From positions 9,528,432 through 9,592,431 of the forward strand of contig NC_091378.1 in assembly GCF_038502225.1 (NCBI RefSeq): DNA of 64,000 nucleotides. Direction: 5' to 3'. Under the pieces are notes generated by a model. The model searched no databases, was not told where the DNA came from, and saw only the letters and a program-made list of their open reading frames with translations. Both the position numbers and the translations under genes were made by a program. This stretch comes from Cherax quadricarinatus (lineage: Eukaryota; Arthropoda; Malacostraca; Decapoda; Parastacidae). Below are positions 20,553 through 30,839 of this stretch, piece after piece (positions within the stretch are counted from its first letter, which is position 1; each line of letters begins with the position of its first letter).

Positions 20553-23500
20553 ATGGCCTTTTTACAGTGGAATATACGCGGCCTCAGGGGTAATCGGGGT
20601 GAGCTTCAGATGTTACTCTCCCAGTTTGCCCCTGTTGGTGTTTGCTTACAGGACCCAAAATTACACTCTGCTGTTATTTCTCACATCTCAGGCTATAATT
20701 TATTGTATTCTTCAGATCCTTTTCCTGATGGGACCTTTAATGAAAGTGCCCTTCTTCTCCGCACTGATATTCCGTACCATCAGCTATTTGTTCATACTTC
20801 GCTGCATTACACAGCAGCCCGTATCCACTTACATAGGTGGTATATGCTCTGTTCTTTATATCTCTCTCCTTCTCGGGCATTATCTATTCCGGATTTTGCC
20901 TTCCTTGTTTCGTCATTACCGCCACCGATTCTGTTACTTGGTGATTTTAATGCCCACCATTTCCTCTGGGGAGGGTCTCGCTGTGATTCCCGTGGAATTC
21001 AGTTAGAGGCTTTTCTTGCCACCCACCCCCTCCATGTTTTAAATACAGGTACTCACACCCATTTTGATCCTCGGACTCATACTCTCTCTTGCATCGATCT
21101 CTCAGTTTGCTCTTCCTCCGCCGCATTAGACTTTACTTGGTCTGTTCTCCCGGACTTACATGACAGTGATCATTTCCCAATCATTCTTACTTCCCCTTCA
21201 TATTCGCCACCTCTTCACACCCCACGCTGGCAATTTAATCGGGCAAATTGGAACCTTTACTCACACCTGACTGTTTTTAAAGAGGTTCCTTCTTCGTCCT
21301 CCATCGATGAGCTTTTACACCTCTTCTCGTCCTCCGTTTTCACCGCAGCTTCTCATTCTATACCCCAAACTTCGGGCAGGCATTCTCAGAAATGCGTGCC
21401 TTGGTGGTCTCCTGCTTGTGCTCGTGCAGTACGTTTGAAACGCGCTGCATGGGGCAGGTACCGGTACAATAGAACCACAGAGCGACTCCTTGATTTTAAA
21501 CAGAAGCGTGCGATCGCTCGCCGTGTCATCCGTGACGCTAAACGCACTTGCTGGCGAGATTATGTCTCCACCATCACCTCTGCTTCCTCTATGAGTGCAG
21601 TCTGGAAAAAAGTACGAAAACTGAGTGGTAAATATTCTCCTGACCCGGCTCCTGTTCTGCGGGTTGCCGGTGTTGATATAGCAAACCCACTAGATGTTGC
21701 CAATGAAATTGGCAATCATCTGGTCCGTATTTCTCAGGGACTCCATCTATGCCCCTCATTTCTTTCCTCAAAGTCTGCCAGAGAGTTAGCACCCTTGGAC
21801 TTTTCTTCTCTCAGAGAAGAACAGTATAATGTGCCTTTTACACTTCAAGAACTGGAGGCAACACTCTCAGCTTGTCGATCATCGGCAGCTGGGCCCGACG
21901 ACATTCATATTCGTATGCTACAACATTTACATCAGTCAGCCCTTGCAGTCCTATTACACCTTTACAATCTTATTTGGTCACAAGGAGTTCTTCCACAGCT
22001 GTGGAAATCCGCCATTGTTCTCCCTTTCCGCAAACCAGGCACTACGGGACATGAAACCTCCCACTATCGTCCCATTGCTCTTACCAGTGCAGTTTGCAAA
22101 GTAATGGAACGTCTAGTAAATAGACGTTTAGTGTGGTATTTAGAGACACACAACAGTCTCTCCACTCGTCAATATGGCTTTCGTAAGGGACGTTCTACCA
22201 TAGACCCCTTACTGCGCTTGGATACGTATGTTCGTAATGCCTTTGCGAATAACCACTCAGTTATTGCCATATTTTTTGACCTTGAGAAGGCATATGACAC
22301 AACTTGGAGGTATAATATTTTAGCCCAAGCCCACTCCTTAGGCCTTCGAGGCAATCTACCATCCTTCCTTAAGAACTTTTTAACTGACAGGCATTTCCGT
22401 GTTCGGGTTAATAATGTGCTCTCCCCGGACTTTGTCCAAGCTGAAGGTGTCCCCCAGGGATGTGTTCTGAGCACAACACTTTTTCTCCTTGCTATTAATG
22501 ATTTGGCCTCTAGTCTTCCATCAAATATTTGGTCATCACTCTATGTTGATGACTTCGCTATTGCCTGTGCAGGCGCTGACTGTCACCTCCTTACAGTTTC
22601 TCTCCAGCATGCAGTCGACCGTGTTTCCAATTGGGCCACCACACATGGGTTTAAATTTTCCAGCACTAAAACCCACCAAATCACTTTCACTAGACGCTCT
22701 GTCATCTCTGATCATCCTTTGTACCTCTATGGCTCACGTATCCCTGAACGTGATACAGTCAAGTTTCTGGGCCTCCTCTTTGATCGTAGGTTATCCTGGA
22801 AACCTCACATTACCTCTCTGAAGGCAACTTGTCACAGCCGGCTGAACCTTCTTAAAACCCTTGCTCATCTTTCGTGGGGAGCTGATCGTCGAACCCTCCT
22901 TCACCTACATTCCACCCTTCTTTTATCGAAACTTGATTATGGTGACCAGATCTATTCAGCGGCATCTCCTGCTACTCTCTCTAGCCTTAACCCCATTCAT
23001 CACCAAGGATTACGTTTATGCCTTGGTGCTTTTCGCTCTTCCCCTGTCGAAAGCCTCTATGCAGAAGCGAACGTTCCATCCTTATCCGATCGCCGTGATG
23101 CCCATTGCCTGCGCTACTATGTACGCTCTCATGATCTCCGCAATCCTTCCATTTATAGAATGGTCACTGATATTAGTAGACATTCTTTATTTGTTCGCCG
23201 CCCCTGCTTACTCCGTCCCTTCTCTCTTCGCCTTCATTCGCTCTTGTCTTCTCTTCAACTACCACCTTTCTATGTACATGTAGCATCTCACTTTTCCCTA
23301 CCCCCCTGGGAGGTCCCAGCTGTTCGAGTCTGTTCTTTCTCCCTCCCTTGCTCGAAAGCCCAACTGTCTAGGGTCGCTTCCCGCTCTCTTTTTCTTGACC
23401 ACTTTCACTCTCATTCTCATGCCATTGCTGTGTACACAGATGGCTCTAAGTCTTCTGACGGCGTAGGATTCGCAGCAGTGTTTCCGGACAGCGTCGTACA

Positions 23501-24254
23501 AGGGCATTTACTATCTTCAGCTAGTATTTTTACTGCTGAATTATATGCCATCCTTACAGCACTTATCCGTATTGCATCTATGCCTGTGTCATCATTTGTG
23601 GTTGTCTCAGACTCCCTTAGTGCTTTACAGGCTATACAAAAATTTGATACACCTCACCCCTTAGTCCTCCGTATCCAACTTTGGCTACGCCGCATCTTTA
23701 CTAAGCATAAAGATATTGTTTTTTGTTGGGTCCCTGGTCATGTTGACGTACAGGGCAATGAACAGGCAGATACTGCTGCGCGGTCAGCAGTACATGACCT
23801 ACCAGTTTCTTACAGAGGTATTCCATGTACGGACTATTTTGCTGTAATATCTTCCCACCTTCACACCCGTTGGCAACAACGTTGGTCTACTATGCTCGGC
23901 AACAAACTTCAGTCTATTAAACCGAGTATAGGTTACTGGCCGTCTTCTTATCACCAGTGTCGAGGTTGGGAGACTACTCTCTCCCGTCTTCGAATTGGCC
24001 ATACTCGTCTTACTCATGGATATCTCATGGAGAGGCGTCTTGCTCCTCTCTGTGAGAATTGCCAAGCTCCATTATCAGTCAGCCACATTCTGTTGGACTG
24101 CCCACTTTATCAACGAGCACACAGAATTTACCTCTGTCGTCGTCTTCGCCCCGCTGCTCTCTCTTTACCTTCCCTTCTCGCTGATGGACCCACCTTTCAT
24201 CCGGACTCTCTTATTGACTTTTTGACAACGACTGACTTACTTCACAAATTCTGA
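20553..24254 (+). CDS. ORF2: APE endonuclease / RT / RNase H of I/Nimb-like LINE
   Basis: 1233 residues from ATG at 20553 (an upstream in-frame TTG at 20544 is less likely). The endonuclease begins FLQWNIRGLRGN and continues through LLGDFNAHH and DSDHFPI. The RT carries YRPIALTSAVCK, QYGFRKGRST, the palm D in FFDLEKAYDT, GVPQGCVLSTTLF and YVDD at 22542-22553 (residue 664). RNase H follows, with YTDGSKS (Asp codon 23439), an ELYAILTAL helix, SDSLSAL and CWVPGHVDVQGNE. A C-terminal CENCQAPLSVSHILLDC zinc-type cluster closes the protein. Every catalytic motif is present and the frame is unbroken. The expected role is target-primed reverse transcription of its own RNA and of short elements with the same 3' end. 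Confidence 0.9.
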   Translation: MAFLQWNIRGLRGNRGELQMLLSQFAPVGVCLQDPKLHSAVISHISGYNLLYSSDPFPDGTFNESALLLRTDIPYHQLFVHTSLHYTAARIHLHRWYMLCSLYLSPSRALSIPDFAFLVSSLPPPILLLGDFNAHHFLWGGSRCDSRGIQLEAFLATHPLHVLNTGTHTHFDPRTHTLSCIDLSVCSSSAALDFTWSVLPDLHDSDHFPIILTSPSYSPPLHTPRWQFNRANWNLYSHLTVFKEVPSSSSIDELLHLFSSSVFTAASHSIPQTSGRHSQKCVPWWSPACARAVRLKRAAWGRYRYNRTTERLLDFKQKRAIARRVIRDAKRTCWRDYVSTITSASSMSAVWKKVRKLSGKYSPDPAPVLRVAGVDIANPLDVANEIGNHLVRISQGLHLCPSFLSSKSARELAPLDFSSLREEQYNVPFTLQELEATLSACRSSAAGPDDIHIRMLQHLHQSALAVLLHLYNLIWSQGVLPQLWKSAIVLPFRKPGTTGHETSHYRPIALTSAVCKVMERLVNRRLVWYLETHNSLSTRQYGFRKGRSTIDPLLRLDTYVRNAFANNHSVIAIFFDLEKAYDTTWRYNILAQAHSLGLRGNLPSFLKNFLTDRHFRVRVNNVLSPDFVQAEGVPQGCVLSTTLFLLAINDLASSLPSNIWSSLYVDDFAIACAGADCHLLTVSLQHAVDRVSNWATTHGFKFSSTKTHQITFTRRSVISDHPLYLYGSRIPERDTVKFLGLLFDRRLSWKPHITSLKATCHSRLNLLKTLAHLSWGADRRTLLHLHSTLLLSKLDYGDQIYSAASPATLSSLNPIHHQGLRLCLGAFRSSPVESLYAEANVPSLSDRRDAHCLRYYVRSHDLRNPSIYRMVTDISRHSLFVRRPCLLRPFSLRLHSLLSSLQLPPFYVHVASHFSLPPWEVPAVRVCSFSLPCSKAQLSRVASRSLFLDHFHSHSHAIAVYTDGSKSSDGVGFAAVFPDSVVQGHLLSSASIFTAELYAILTALIRIASMPVSSFVVVSDSLSALQAIQKFDTPHPLVLRIQLWLRRIFTKHKDIVFCWVPGHVDVQGNEQADTAARSAVHDLPVSYRGIPCTDYFAVISSHLHTRWQQRWSTMLGNKLQSIKPSIGYWPSSYHQCRGWETTLSRLRIGHTRLTHGYLMERRLAPLCENCQAPLSVSHILLDCPLYQRAHRIYLCRRLRPAALSLPSLLADGPTFHPDSLIDFLTTTDLLHKF

Positions 24255-24459
24255 TACTTTCAGCCCTTTCTACTTGTATCTCTTGCTACCCTCTACCCCC
24301 GTACTATCCCCTGCCCCGCTGTTTTCTGTAACCTGCTGATCATCCCCCCTCCCTCCTGCCATCCAATTCCCTTGCTTCCTTCCCTACCCTGCAGCGCTGT
24401 ATAGCCCTTGTGGCTTAGCGCTTCTTTTTGATTATAATTATAATTATAAAGAGTTATTT

Positions 24460-25541
24460 GAAGATTTAACATTGTCAAAGCTGGACTCCTTGAAACTTCA
24501 AACGTGCTGGCAGATAGCCCGTAAATTGGGAGTACCATACGATAGATATTACACAGCCAATACCGTAAGGGCAATAATTAGAAACAAATTGTTTCCAGGG
24601 GCCTCTAACCATCATGTAGCAGGAGATTCTGACTGTGGAAGTTTAGTTTCTCAAGTAAGCTACCAGTCGAGATATGAAGTACTGCAGGGTGCAGCCGCTG
24701 TTCGGCATTCGCCCGTTACTGAAGGAATTCCTATTAATGGTCAGCCTGGCCCTCACCAAGGTGCACGTCCAAAGGAATGTCCACATACCGCCAGTTCAAT
24801 TCCCTCATTTTTGATACCATCGGGGCATATTTCTCAAAGTCAGTTTGAGAAATTAGAGAGACTATTTTACAGACTGCTCAAATTGAGGCTCAGCGTAAAT
24901 TAAATGAAGAAGACTTTCAAAGGGAAACGCTCTGCTATATAAGACAACAACAACAAGATAAAGTGAGTGAAAGATGTACTGAATCCTATGATTCTTTCAA
25001 TATACAAAAAGCTGCATCTATGGTTCCAAGGTTTAATGAAGGAGATTTAGATACTTATTTTGAAGTCTTTGAGAATCAAGCACGTGCTATGCGCTGGCCC
25101 AGACAACACTGGGCAACATTATTACATACTTCGTTGTCTGGTAAAGCTCAAAGTTGTACGGCTACGTTACCTTTTGAGAAATATGTGGATTATGATTCCG
25201 TTAAGAAGGCTATCCTAAAGGCTTATGATCTCCTCCCAGTGAGTTATCAAAAAACCTTTAGAGCATTAAAACGCCAGCCAACTCAGTCGTATGTGGATTT
25301 TGCTCGTGAAAAGAAAATCGCTTTTGAGAGATGGTGTAGAGCTTCTAACTGTAAATCTATGGAAAGTCTTTCCCAATTGATCCTGCATGAGGATTTCTAT
25401 AATAATTTACCAGAAGACTTGCATAGGTATTTGATTAGTTGCCCCATAGTAAATATACTAGAAACAGCCTCGCTCGCCGATAATTATGAAATATCTCAAC
25501 AATTGATTGGCCAAACAAAAAGTAAGGAAACAGTGACTTAA
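24460..25541 (+). pseudogene. Gypsy gag, matrix and SCAN-like capsid region, interrupted
   Basis: The gag start is the ATG at 17814, nine codons before the LINE insertion. Codon 10 resumes at 24460 after the duplicated target, so the original frame was continuous. The first part is a short helical region. A one-base-class frameshift near 24862-24872 moves the frame: downstream, QIEAQRKLNEED reads as coiled coil and continues into the capsid. The capsid stretch (about 25020-25510; VPRFNEGDLDTYFEVFE, FRALKRQP, SYVDFAREKK, ETASLADNYE) has the pattern of the SCAN-like capsid domain of Gmr1-like gypsy gag. A TAA at 25539-25541 ends the frame about 55 bases before the SINE. These lesions are described, not corrected. 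Confidence 0.8.
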
Positions 25542-25598
25542 TATGCCCCTAAGAAAGGACGATCCAATCTTACAGGGATGCGTCGCATACAGAATCCT

Positions 25599-25853
25599 GG
25601 TGGCCTGGTAGTTAACGCTCTCGCTTCACACGGTGAGGGCCTGGGTTCGATTCCCAGCCAGAGTAGAAACATTGGACGTGTTTCTTTCCACCTGTTGTCT
25701 ATGTTCCCCATCAGTAAAATGGGTACCTGGGTGTTAGTCGACTGGTGTGGGTCGCATCCTGGGACACTGACCTAAGGAGGCCTGGTCACAGACCGGGCCG
25801 CGGGGGCGTTGACCCCCGGAACTCTCTCCAGATAAACTCCAGATAAACTCCAG
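25599..25853 (+). mobile_element. tRNA-derived SINE inserted in gypsy gag
   Basis: The tRNA-like head has box A TGGCCTGGTAG (25601-25611) and box B GGTTCGATTCC (25644-25654), the internal RNA polymerase III promoter. A body with GTACCTGGGTGTTAGTCGAC follows. The tail has two back-to-back hairpins: GGCCTGGTC (25779-25787) with GACCGGGCC, and CGGGGG (25801-25806) with CCCCCG. It ends in repeated CTCCAGATAAA. The same tail is attached to LINE coding sequence at 60700-60855, which suggests mobilisation by that LINE. No clear target duplication was found. The head is not a functional tRNA. Confidence 0.82.
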
Positions 25854-26540
25854 ACCTCCTATGATGCCTCCACGCCCATTAATAATAAATTTAGATCTAA
25901 CTCTAGGAAAAGGTCAAAACCACTAAGGCATAACAGTGAGTTGAACTGCACTTACTGTAATAAGAAAGGGCATTTAAGGAAACACTGTTATTGGCTAGAG
26001 AGGGATACCAGGAACGAGCGACTTCGTTTCCCAACTCAGGTAATATCTTCATCGACAACTCAAAAGAAACTGAACCCTAGTACCGAACAAGGTTCACAAG
26101 AACGAATCAGTAGTCATTCTAGATGACTCAATACTAGAGCTGTTTCAGAAAAAGATATTCACTCAGCTATGAGTCCCTACTTTGCTAAAGTGAAAGTTGG
26201 AATAGACGAGACTCGATTAGTTGAAATTAATTCCTTCCGTGATACTGGAAATTATTTAACATTGTTGAAGCAGGACATACTTCCCGTAGTGATATGACTC
26301 GCACAAAGCTAGATGTCTTATTAGAAGCCTATGGAGGCGCCATTATAAGAGTGCCTCTTCACAGGATATACATCCAAACACCAACCTATACTGGCTTTGT
26401 GTCGGTAGGTATATCCAGTGAAACTTTTCCTATTCAGGGCGTTGACTTACTCATAGGCAATGATCTAGACTATCCGGGTATAAGCCGAGAGCCTCTAGTT
26501 ATTGATAATTCTACTGACATTAACTATGCCATAGAAGCTC
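25854..26540 (+). pseudogene. Gypsy nucleocapsid zinc knuckle and aspartic protease, disrupted
   Basis: A CX2CX4HX4C knuckle (Cys codons 25947, 25956, 25986; His 25971) after a basic stretch marks the nucleocapsid. The frame ends at a stop at 26124-26126. The protease follows with a DTG active site at 26241-26249 (FRDTGNY) and a C-terminal LLIGNDL at about 26449-26466. Those two parts lie in different frames, separated by a TGA and a shift near 26290. The retroviral-type protease would cleave Gag-Pol; this copy cannot make one chain. Confidence 0.75.
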
Positions 26541-28010
26541 GAAAAGAGGCTCCTACCTTATTTCCTCTCAATGTTATAACTAGAGCAATGTCTAGAGTGC
26601 CTCAAAATCCTTTATCAACTGAAGTCCTAAGTGAAGGCGAAGATTTAGGTCTCGATTTATTGTTCAGCCGATCCTTACAACCCGGATCTTCAAATCTGAA
26701 ATATTCTATGATCGACCCTTTTCAAGATTCTGATATTAATATGCTATCAAAAGAAGATTTAATAAGGGATCAGTTCCTTGATCCATCCCTAGAGAAATTA
26801 CGAGAGATAGCTATTACAGAAGACGACGCCAAAGACCTGGACAATTGTTACTATCTTGCTAATGGTATATTAATGAGAAAGGAAAAGTCTCTTTTGTCTT
26901 CCGACGATCATCTGTCTACCAGCAAACATCTAGTAGTGCTACCTAGCACCTTTAGAGAATTGGCCATTAGTTTCACCCACCATAGTCCCATGGGAGGACA
27001 TTTGGGAGTAAAGAAAACGCTGGGCAAAATAGCCAAGCATTTTAATTGGCCCAGAATGAAGGAGACTGTGGAAAGCTATCTAAAAGGTTGTCAAGTCTGC
27101 CAAGTGACCGGCAAACCTTCGCACACACCTCCACCAGTTCCCCTCATTCCGATTCCTGTCAGTGGTGAGCCCTTCTCACGCCTGATAATAGATTGTGTTG
27201 GTCTGTTACCCAAGACTAAACAAGGGAATCAATATCTGTTTACAATTATGGATGTCGTTACTCGATATCCAGAGGCTATCCCTTTGAGAAAAATTAATTC
27301 TCGCATCATTGTTCGAGCTTTGCAAAAATTTTTCTCACAGGTGGGGATTCCCTGAATAATTCAATCCGATAGAGGTTCAAATTTTACCTCTAAGATGTTT
27401 CGCGATGCCTTATCTCGCCTCGGAATTAAGTCCGTATTTCCTGTTGCTTATCACCCTCAGTCGCAAGGAGCCCTCGAACGATTTCATCAAACATTAAAAT
27501 CAATGATGAGAGCGTACTGCGAGCAGTTTTCCAGAGATTGGGACGAAGGAATACCATTCCTCTTGTTCGCCTTAAGGGAAAGCGAACAAGAAAGCACTGG
27601 GTTTAGTCCATTTGAATTAATTTACGGACACCAAGTACGCGGCCCCCTCGCCGTACTAAAAGATTCATGGACCGGGAAATCCGAACCCTCGCTTAAAACA
27701 ACTCCAACTCTAATGCAAAAGAGTTTGTCACAACTGAGGGAATTAGCCTCAAAAAACTTAGCTAAGGCCCAATCCAAGATGAAGCATTGTTATGGCAAAC
27801 ACACACGCTCTCGTTTCTTCAAACCAGGTGACAGTGTGATGGCACAGAAATTCTTACCTGGACACGCTCTGCAACCTAGATACGAAGGTCCTTTGGAAGT
27901 GATTGAGCGGCTCAATGAGGTAAATTATGTACTACAAACTCCAGGAAAGAGAAAAGCAAAACGTACTTATCACATAAACCAACTTAAGGCTTACCACCCT
28001 AGTATCGTAC
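26541..28010 (+). pseudogene. Gypsy integrase, located before the RT, one nonsense codon
   Basis: After a linker, the HHCC zinc domain shows THHSPMGGHLG (His codons 26978 and 26999) and GCQVCQ (Cys codons 27089 and 27098). The catalytic core has Asp at 27191 (IIDCVG), Asp at 27368 (SDRGSNF) and Glu at 27476 (GALERF). Thirty-five residues separate the second Asp from the Glu, the standard D,D35E spacing. A TGA at 27353-27355 lies five codons before the second Asp; the frame is otherwise unchanged. The C-terminal domain ends with a GPF/Y-like LQPRYEGPLEVI and YHINQLKAYHP. Integrase inserts the cDNA. Its position upstream of RT is diagnostic of the Gmr1-like pol order. Confidence 0.85.
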
Positions 28011-29510
28011 CAGTTTCGACAGTTCTTCCTTTAGCTGAAACTGAAAATGTAAGTCTGCCCAGCATCTCTAAAGCAATAGAAGTACGTTTAAAAAATTCAG
28101 AGACATTGCAATCTCTTGATACCTTTCTTATGGACCTTGATTTGAAGAAAGCCAAAGATATCAAAGACTTGATATTACGTTATGAGGTTTTATTCAATGA
28201 CGTCCCTAGGTGTTGTACATTGGGAATTCACGACATAGATGTACAAGAAGCAAAGCCTTGCAAACAGTCACCTTATAGGGCAAGTCCACTCAAACAGGAA
28301 ACATTAAACAAAGAAGTAGAATTTTTGTTGTCCCATGGACTCATAGAACAGAGTAAAAGTCCGTGGGTCTCGCCCTGTATATTAGTTCCCAAGCCTGATG
28401 GAACTTCTAGAATGTGCACTGATTATCGTAAGGTTAATGCTCTCACGGTACCAGATGGTTTCCCACTACCCCGTATTGGTGATCTAATACAGAGTATCAG
28501 GAGCCGCCTATGTCACCCGCCTGGATTTATTAAGGGGCTATTACCAAGTGCCGCTTACCCAGCAAGCCCAAGAAATATCCGCATTTACTATACAAGGCGG
28601 ATTATTCAATTATCGTGTTATGCCCTTCGGGTTGTGTAACGCGGCCTCTACCTTTCAGCGCCTGATGAACCTGCTGACCAATGATTTAGAAGGAGTGGAT
28701 GCATATCTAGATGATCTTGTTATATATAGCAATGAGTGGGAGCAACATTTAATTCGCCTGGAAACCTTATTTAAGAAGTTAGAAAAGTACAACTTCACCA
28801 TAAATTTAGCCAAGTGTCAGTTTGGACAAGCCAAGATTAAATACCTCGGTTTTTGTATAGGTCAAGGCGAGGTACGTCCTGTTGATGTAAAAGTTAGGGC
28901 CATTGCCGAGTTTCCTATCCCTCAAGATAGAAAGTCTATACAGAGGTTCCTTGGAATGACTGGTTATTATCGACGTTTCTGTCCTAATTTTTCTCAGGTT
29001 GCATCTCCTCTTACTGAGTTAACCAGTAGTAAGATGAAGTTTTGCTGGACGAAAGATTGTGAGATAGCTTTTAATCGGTTGAAGCGGTTGCTTTCTTCGT
29101 CACCCGTATTGAAAAGTCCTGACTTGAATCAACCCTTCTATTTACACATCGATGCCAGCGGTTATGCTGTGGGGGCGGTGTTACTTCAGAAATCCCCCTC
29201 TACTGATATTTTGCATCCTATATCTTATTTTTCTTCAAAGTTGAAACGTCACCAAAAGAATTACGCAACTGTAGAGAAAGAAGCTCTTGCCCTAGTAATA
29301 TCTTTGGAACATTTTGACATTTATCTGGGAACCTCCCCCCATAAAATTATGGTATTTTCTGATCACAACCCTTTAATTTATATTAATTCTATGAAATCAA
29401 AGAACACCCGAATCCTCAGGTGGGCTCTGAGGATCCAGCCTTATCTGATTAGTATTCAACACTTAAGTGGATCCCTTAACATAATTGCTGATGCCCTTTC
29501 TCGCCCCTGA
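28011..29510 (+). pseudogene. Gypsy reverse transcriptase and RNase H, one frameshift
   Basis: A linker (28011-28230) leads into PYRASPLKQETLNKEV, WVSPCILVPKPDG and MCTDYRKVNALT of the RT fingers. A frameshift near 28498-28508 precedes palm motif A (Asp codon 28524). In the new frame come FGLCNAASTFQRLM, the catalytic YLDD at 28704-28715, KCQFG and KIKYLGF. RNase H begins with FYLHIDASGYAVGAVL (Asp codon 29151) and continues through EKEALALV and FSDHNPL to ADALSRP just before the TGA at 29508-29510. This is a standard gypsy RT-RNase H, and it is the last pol domain here, with no integrase after it. Confidence 0.85.
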
Positions 29511-29914
29511 AAAAAAAAAATGTATACCTTCAAATGTAAAGTTAAGAAATGAGTACTCTTAGAGCCTAATTTATATATATATTATATATTTTTGTTAATG
29601 ATTTTCTTTTATATTGACAGTATGGCTATGAAAGCCGTTTCGTTGATGGGACGAAGTATTAAGTACACATGGATGACCTTGACAGTCATGTCCGAGACTT
29701 CTATTCTCGAATTGTGAACTATCTCGAATTCTGGCCATTGTTCCAAAAGCTCATCCTCTGGCAAATAACCATGCTGTTCGAGTTCTTGCTTCTCCATTCT
29801 TCCGTCGTACTACTTGCCTTATTTACCAAGAGGACGCTTACTATAAAGGAGATACTACCAAGGACGCTTGCAAACTCCCTACTGCGACCTATTGTCGTAC
29901 GGGGGGGGGGGGGT
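29511..29914 (+). other. Gypsy 3' internal region and polypurine tract
   Basis: 400 bases with no recognised gene separate RNase H from the right LTR. The last 14 bases include a run of 13 G (29901-29913), a plausible polypurine tract for plus-strand priming. A 62-residue antisense frame at 29797-29609 is noted under findings. Confidence 0.6.
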
Positions 29915-30839
29915 TGTTATATTTTTGAAATTGGTCATCCTGTGTTATTTAAATATTGTAAGAGCATATGTTCATCACTTAATATTATAGCGCGAAAGTC
30001 CCCGTTTATAGCTAAAATAGAGACTTTCGGCGTTATATTATTATAGGTTAATATATGAAAAATACCATGGTATTATCGCTATTATCGTTATTATCACTAT
30101 TTTGTAATTATCACTATTATTTTACTATTATGGTTAGGTAGGATTTCTTGTGTATATAGTTTATGTCTCGGAACCATCCGGTGAATTGTTCAGTTGTTTA
30201 TGTCGGGCTGGCTGACGTGGCTCAGCTGATCCAACCTGACGACACGTCAACAGACTGGCAAGTAGTCAGTCTGCTCCCTGCTCTAGCCCTGACAACTGAT
30301 CGTATATTGGCTCTTACGGTGTACAGTTGAATGGTTTTGAGAATTGGACTATAGAGCTGACTCACTTTGTTCCTCATTACTTTGAAAGACTCTTTTGATA
30401 TTTATATTCTTGGTCAGTTCAGTAATCCATAGATACTTTACGGCCAGATTCAAAGGTCTTGTTAAATCTTGTACCTTTTGTATTTTGAGTTTACAGTCTT
30501 GTTAAGAAAGAGACGTAAATATTAATGAGGACTTAGATACAGGAAGAATAATTAAACTTCCTTATTAATATGACATTTCCATGATTTGGAACTAAATGTA
30601 TATGGTAATTTTATTGTACAAAGTATTAAGTTAAATTAACTACAAAGAGAAGATAAAGTATTGTATTTAAATACTTTAATAAATTTGAATATTATTCTAT
30701 GGAGTTTCCCAGTTGAAATTATTTCCCCTAGACTCTAAAAGACCTTTAGAGAACTCGGGTCCAAAAATCTTGTTGCATAAGAAATAAATGGTAACAGGCC
30801 ACATTCTGAAGTTCTTTAAAAAATTTCTTATTCGCAACA
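29915..30839 (+). repeat. Right LTR of the gypsy element
   Basis: 925 bp, begins TGTTATATT and ends TTCGCAACA, nearly identical to 16780-17704. The AGCAA duplication follows at 30840-30844. Confidence 0.93.

Larger units (their letters stand above)
17841..24447 (+). mobile_element. Full-length I/Nimb-like LINE inserted in gypsy gag
   Basis: A 12-bp target duplication AAAGAGTTATTT flanks it (17829-17840 and 24448-24459). The insertion lies exactly between codons 9 and 10 of the gypsy gag frame. The element has a 736-base 5' UTR, an ORF1 with three zinc knuckles, an ORF2 with endonuclease, RT and RNase H, and a short 3' UTR ending in CTGTATAGCCCTTGTGGC, TTAGCGCTTC and an ATTATAATTATAA tail. 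A tail of TAA-type repeats, RNase H and several knuckles fit the I/Nimb group. Neither ORF has a stop or frameshift, so it may be a recent and possibly competent copy. Confidence 0.9.
16780..30839 (+). mobile_element. Ty3/gypsy LTR retrotransposon, Gmr1-like gene order, with nested insertions
   Basis: Two 925-bp LTRs (16780-17704 and 29915-30839) start TGTTAT and end CAACA. They are flanked by AGCAA at 16775-16779 and 30840-30844, a 5-bp target duplication in the minisatellite. Internal order: gag with SCAN-like capsid, CCHC, protease, integrase, RT, RNase H, G-rich polypurine tract. The integrase lies before the RT, as described for Gmr1-like gypsy elements and opposite to most gypsies. A 6.6-kb LINE and a SINE have landed inside gag. 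Several stops and frameshifts make this copy defective in every polyprotein segment. There is no envelope-like frame. Confidence 0.88.

Noticed and set aside
25599..25660. tRNA gene
   Set aside because: Box A and box B are present, but the sequence runs on into a SINE body and tail, and no acceptor stem closes the head.
29669..30046. Possible envelope frame of the gypsy element (125 residues)
   Set aside because: It crosses the polypurine tract into the LTR, has no signal peptide or fusion motif, and is too short.
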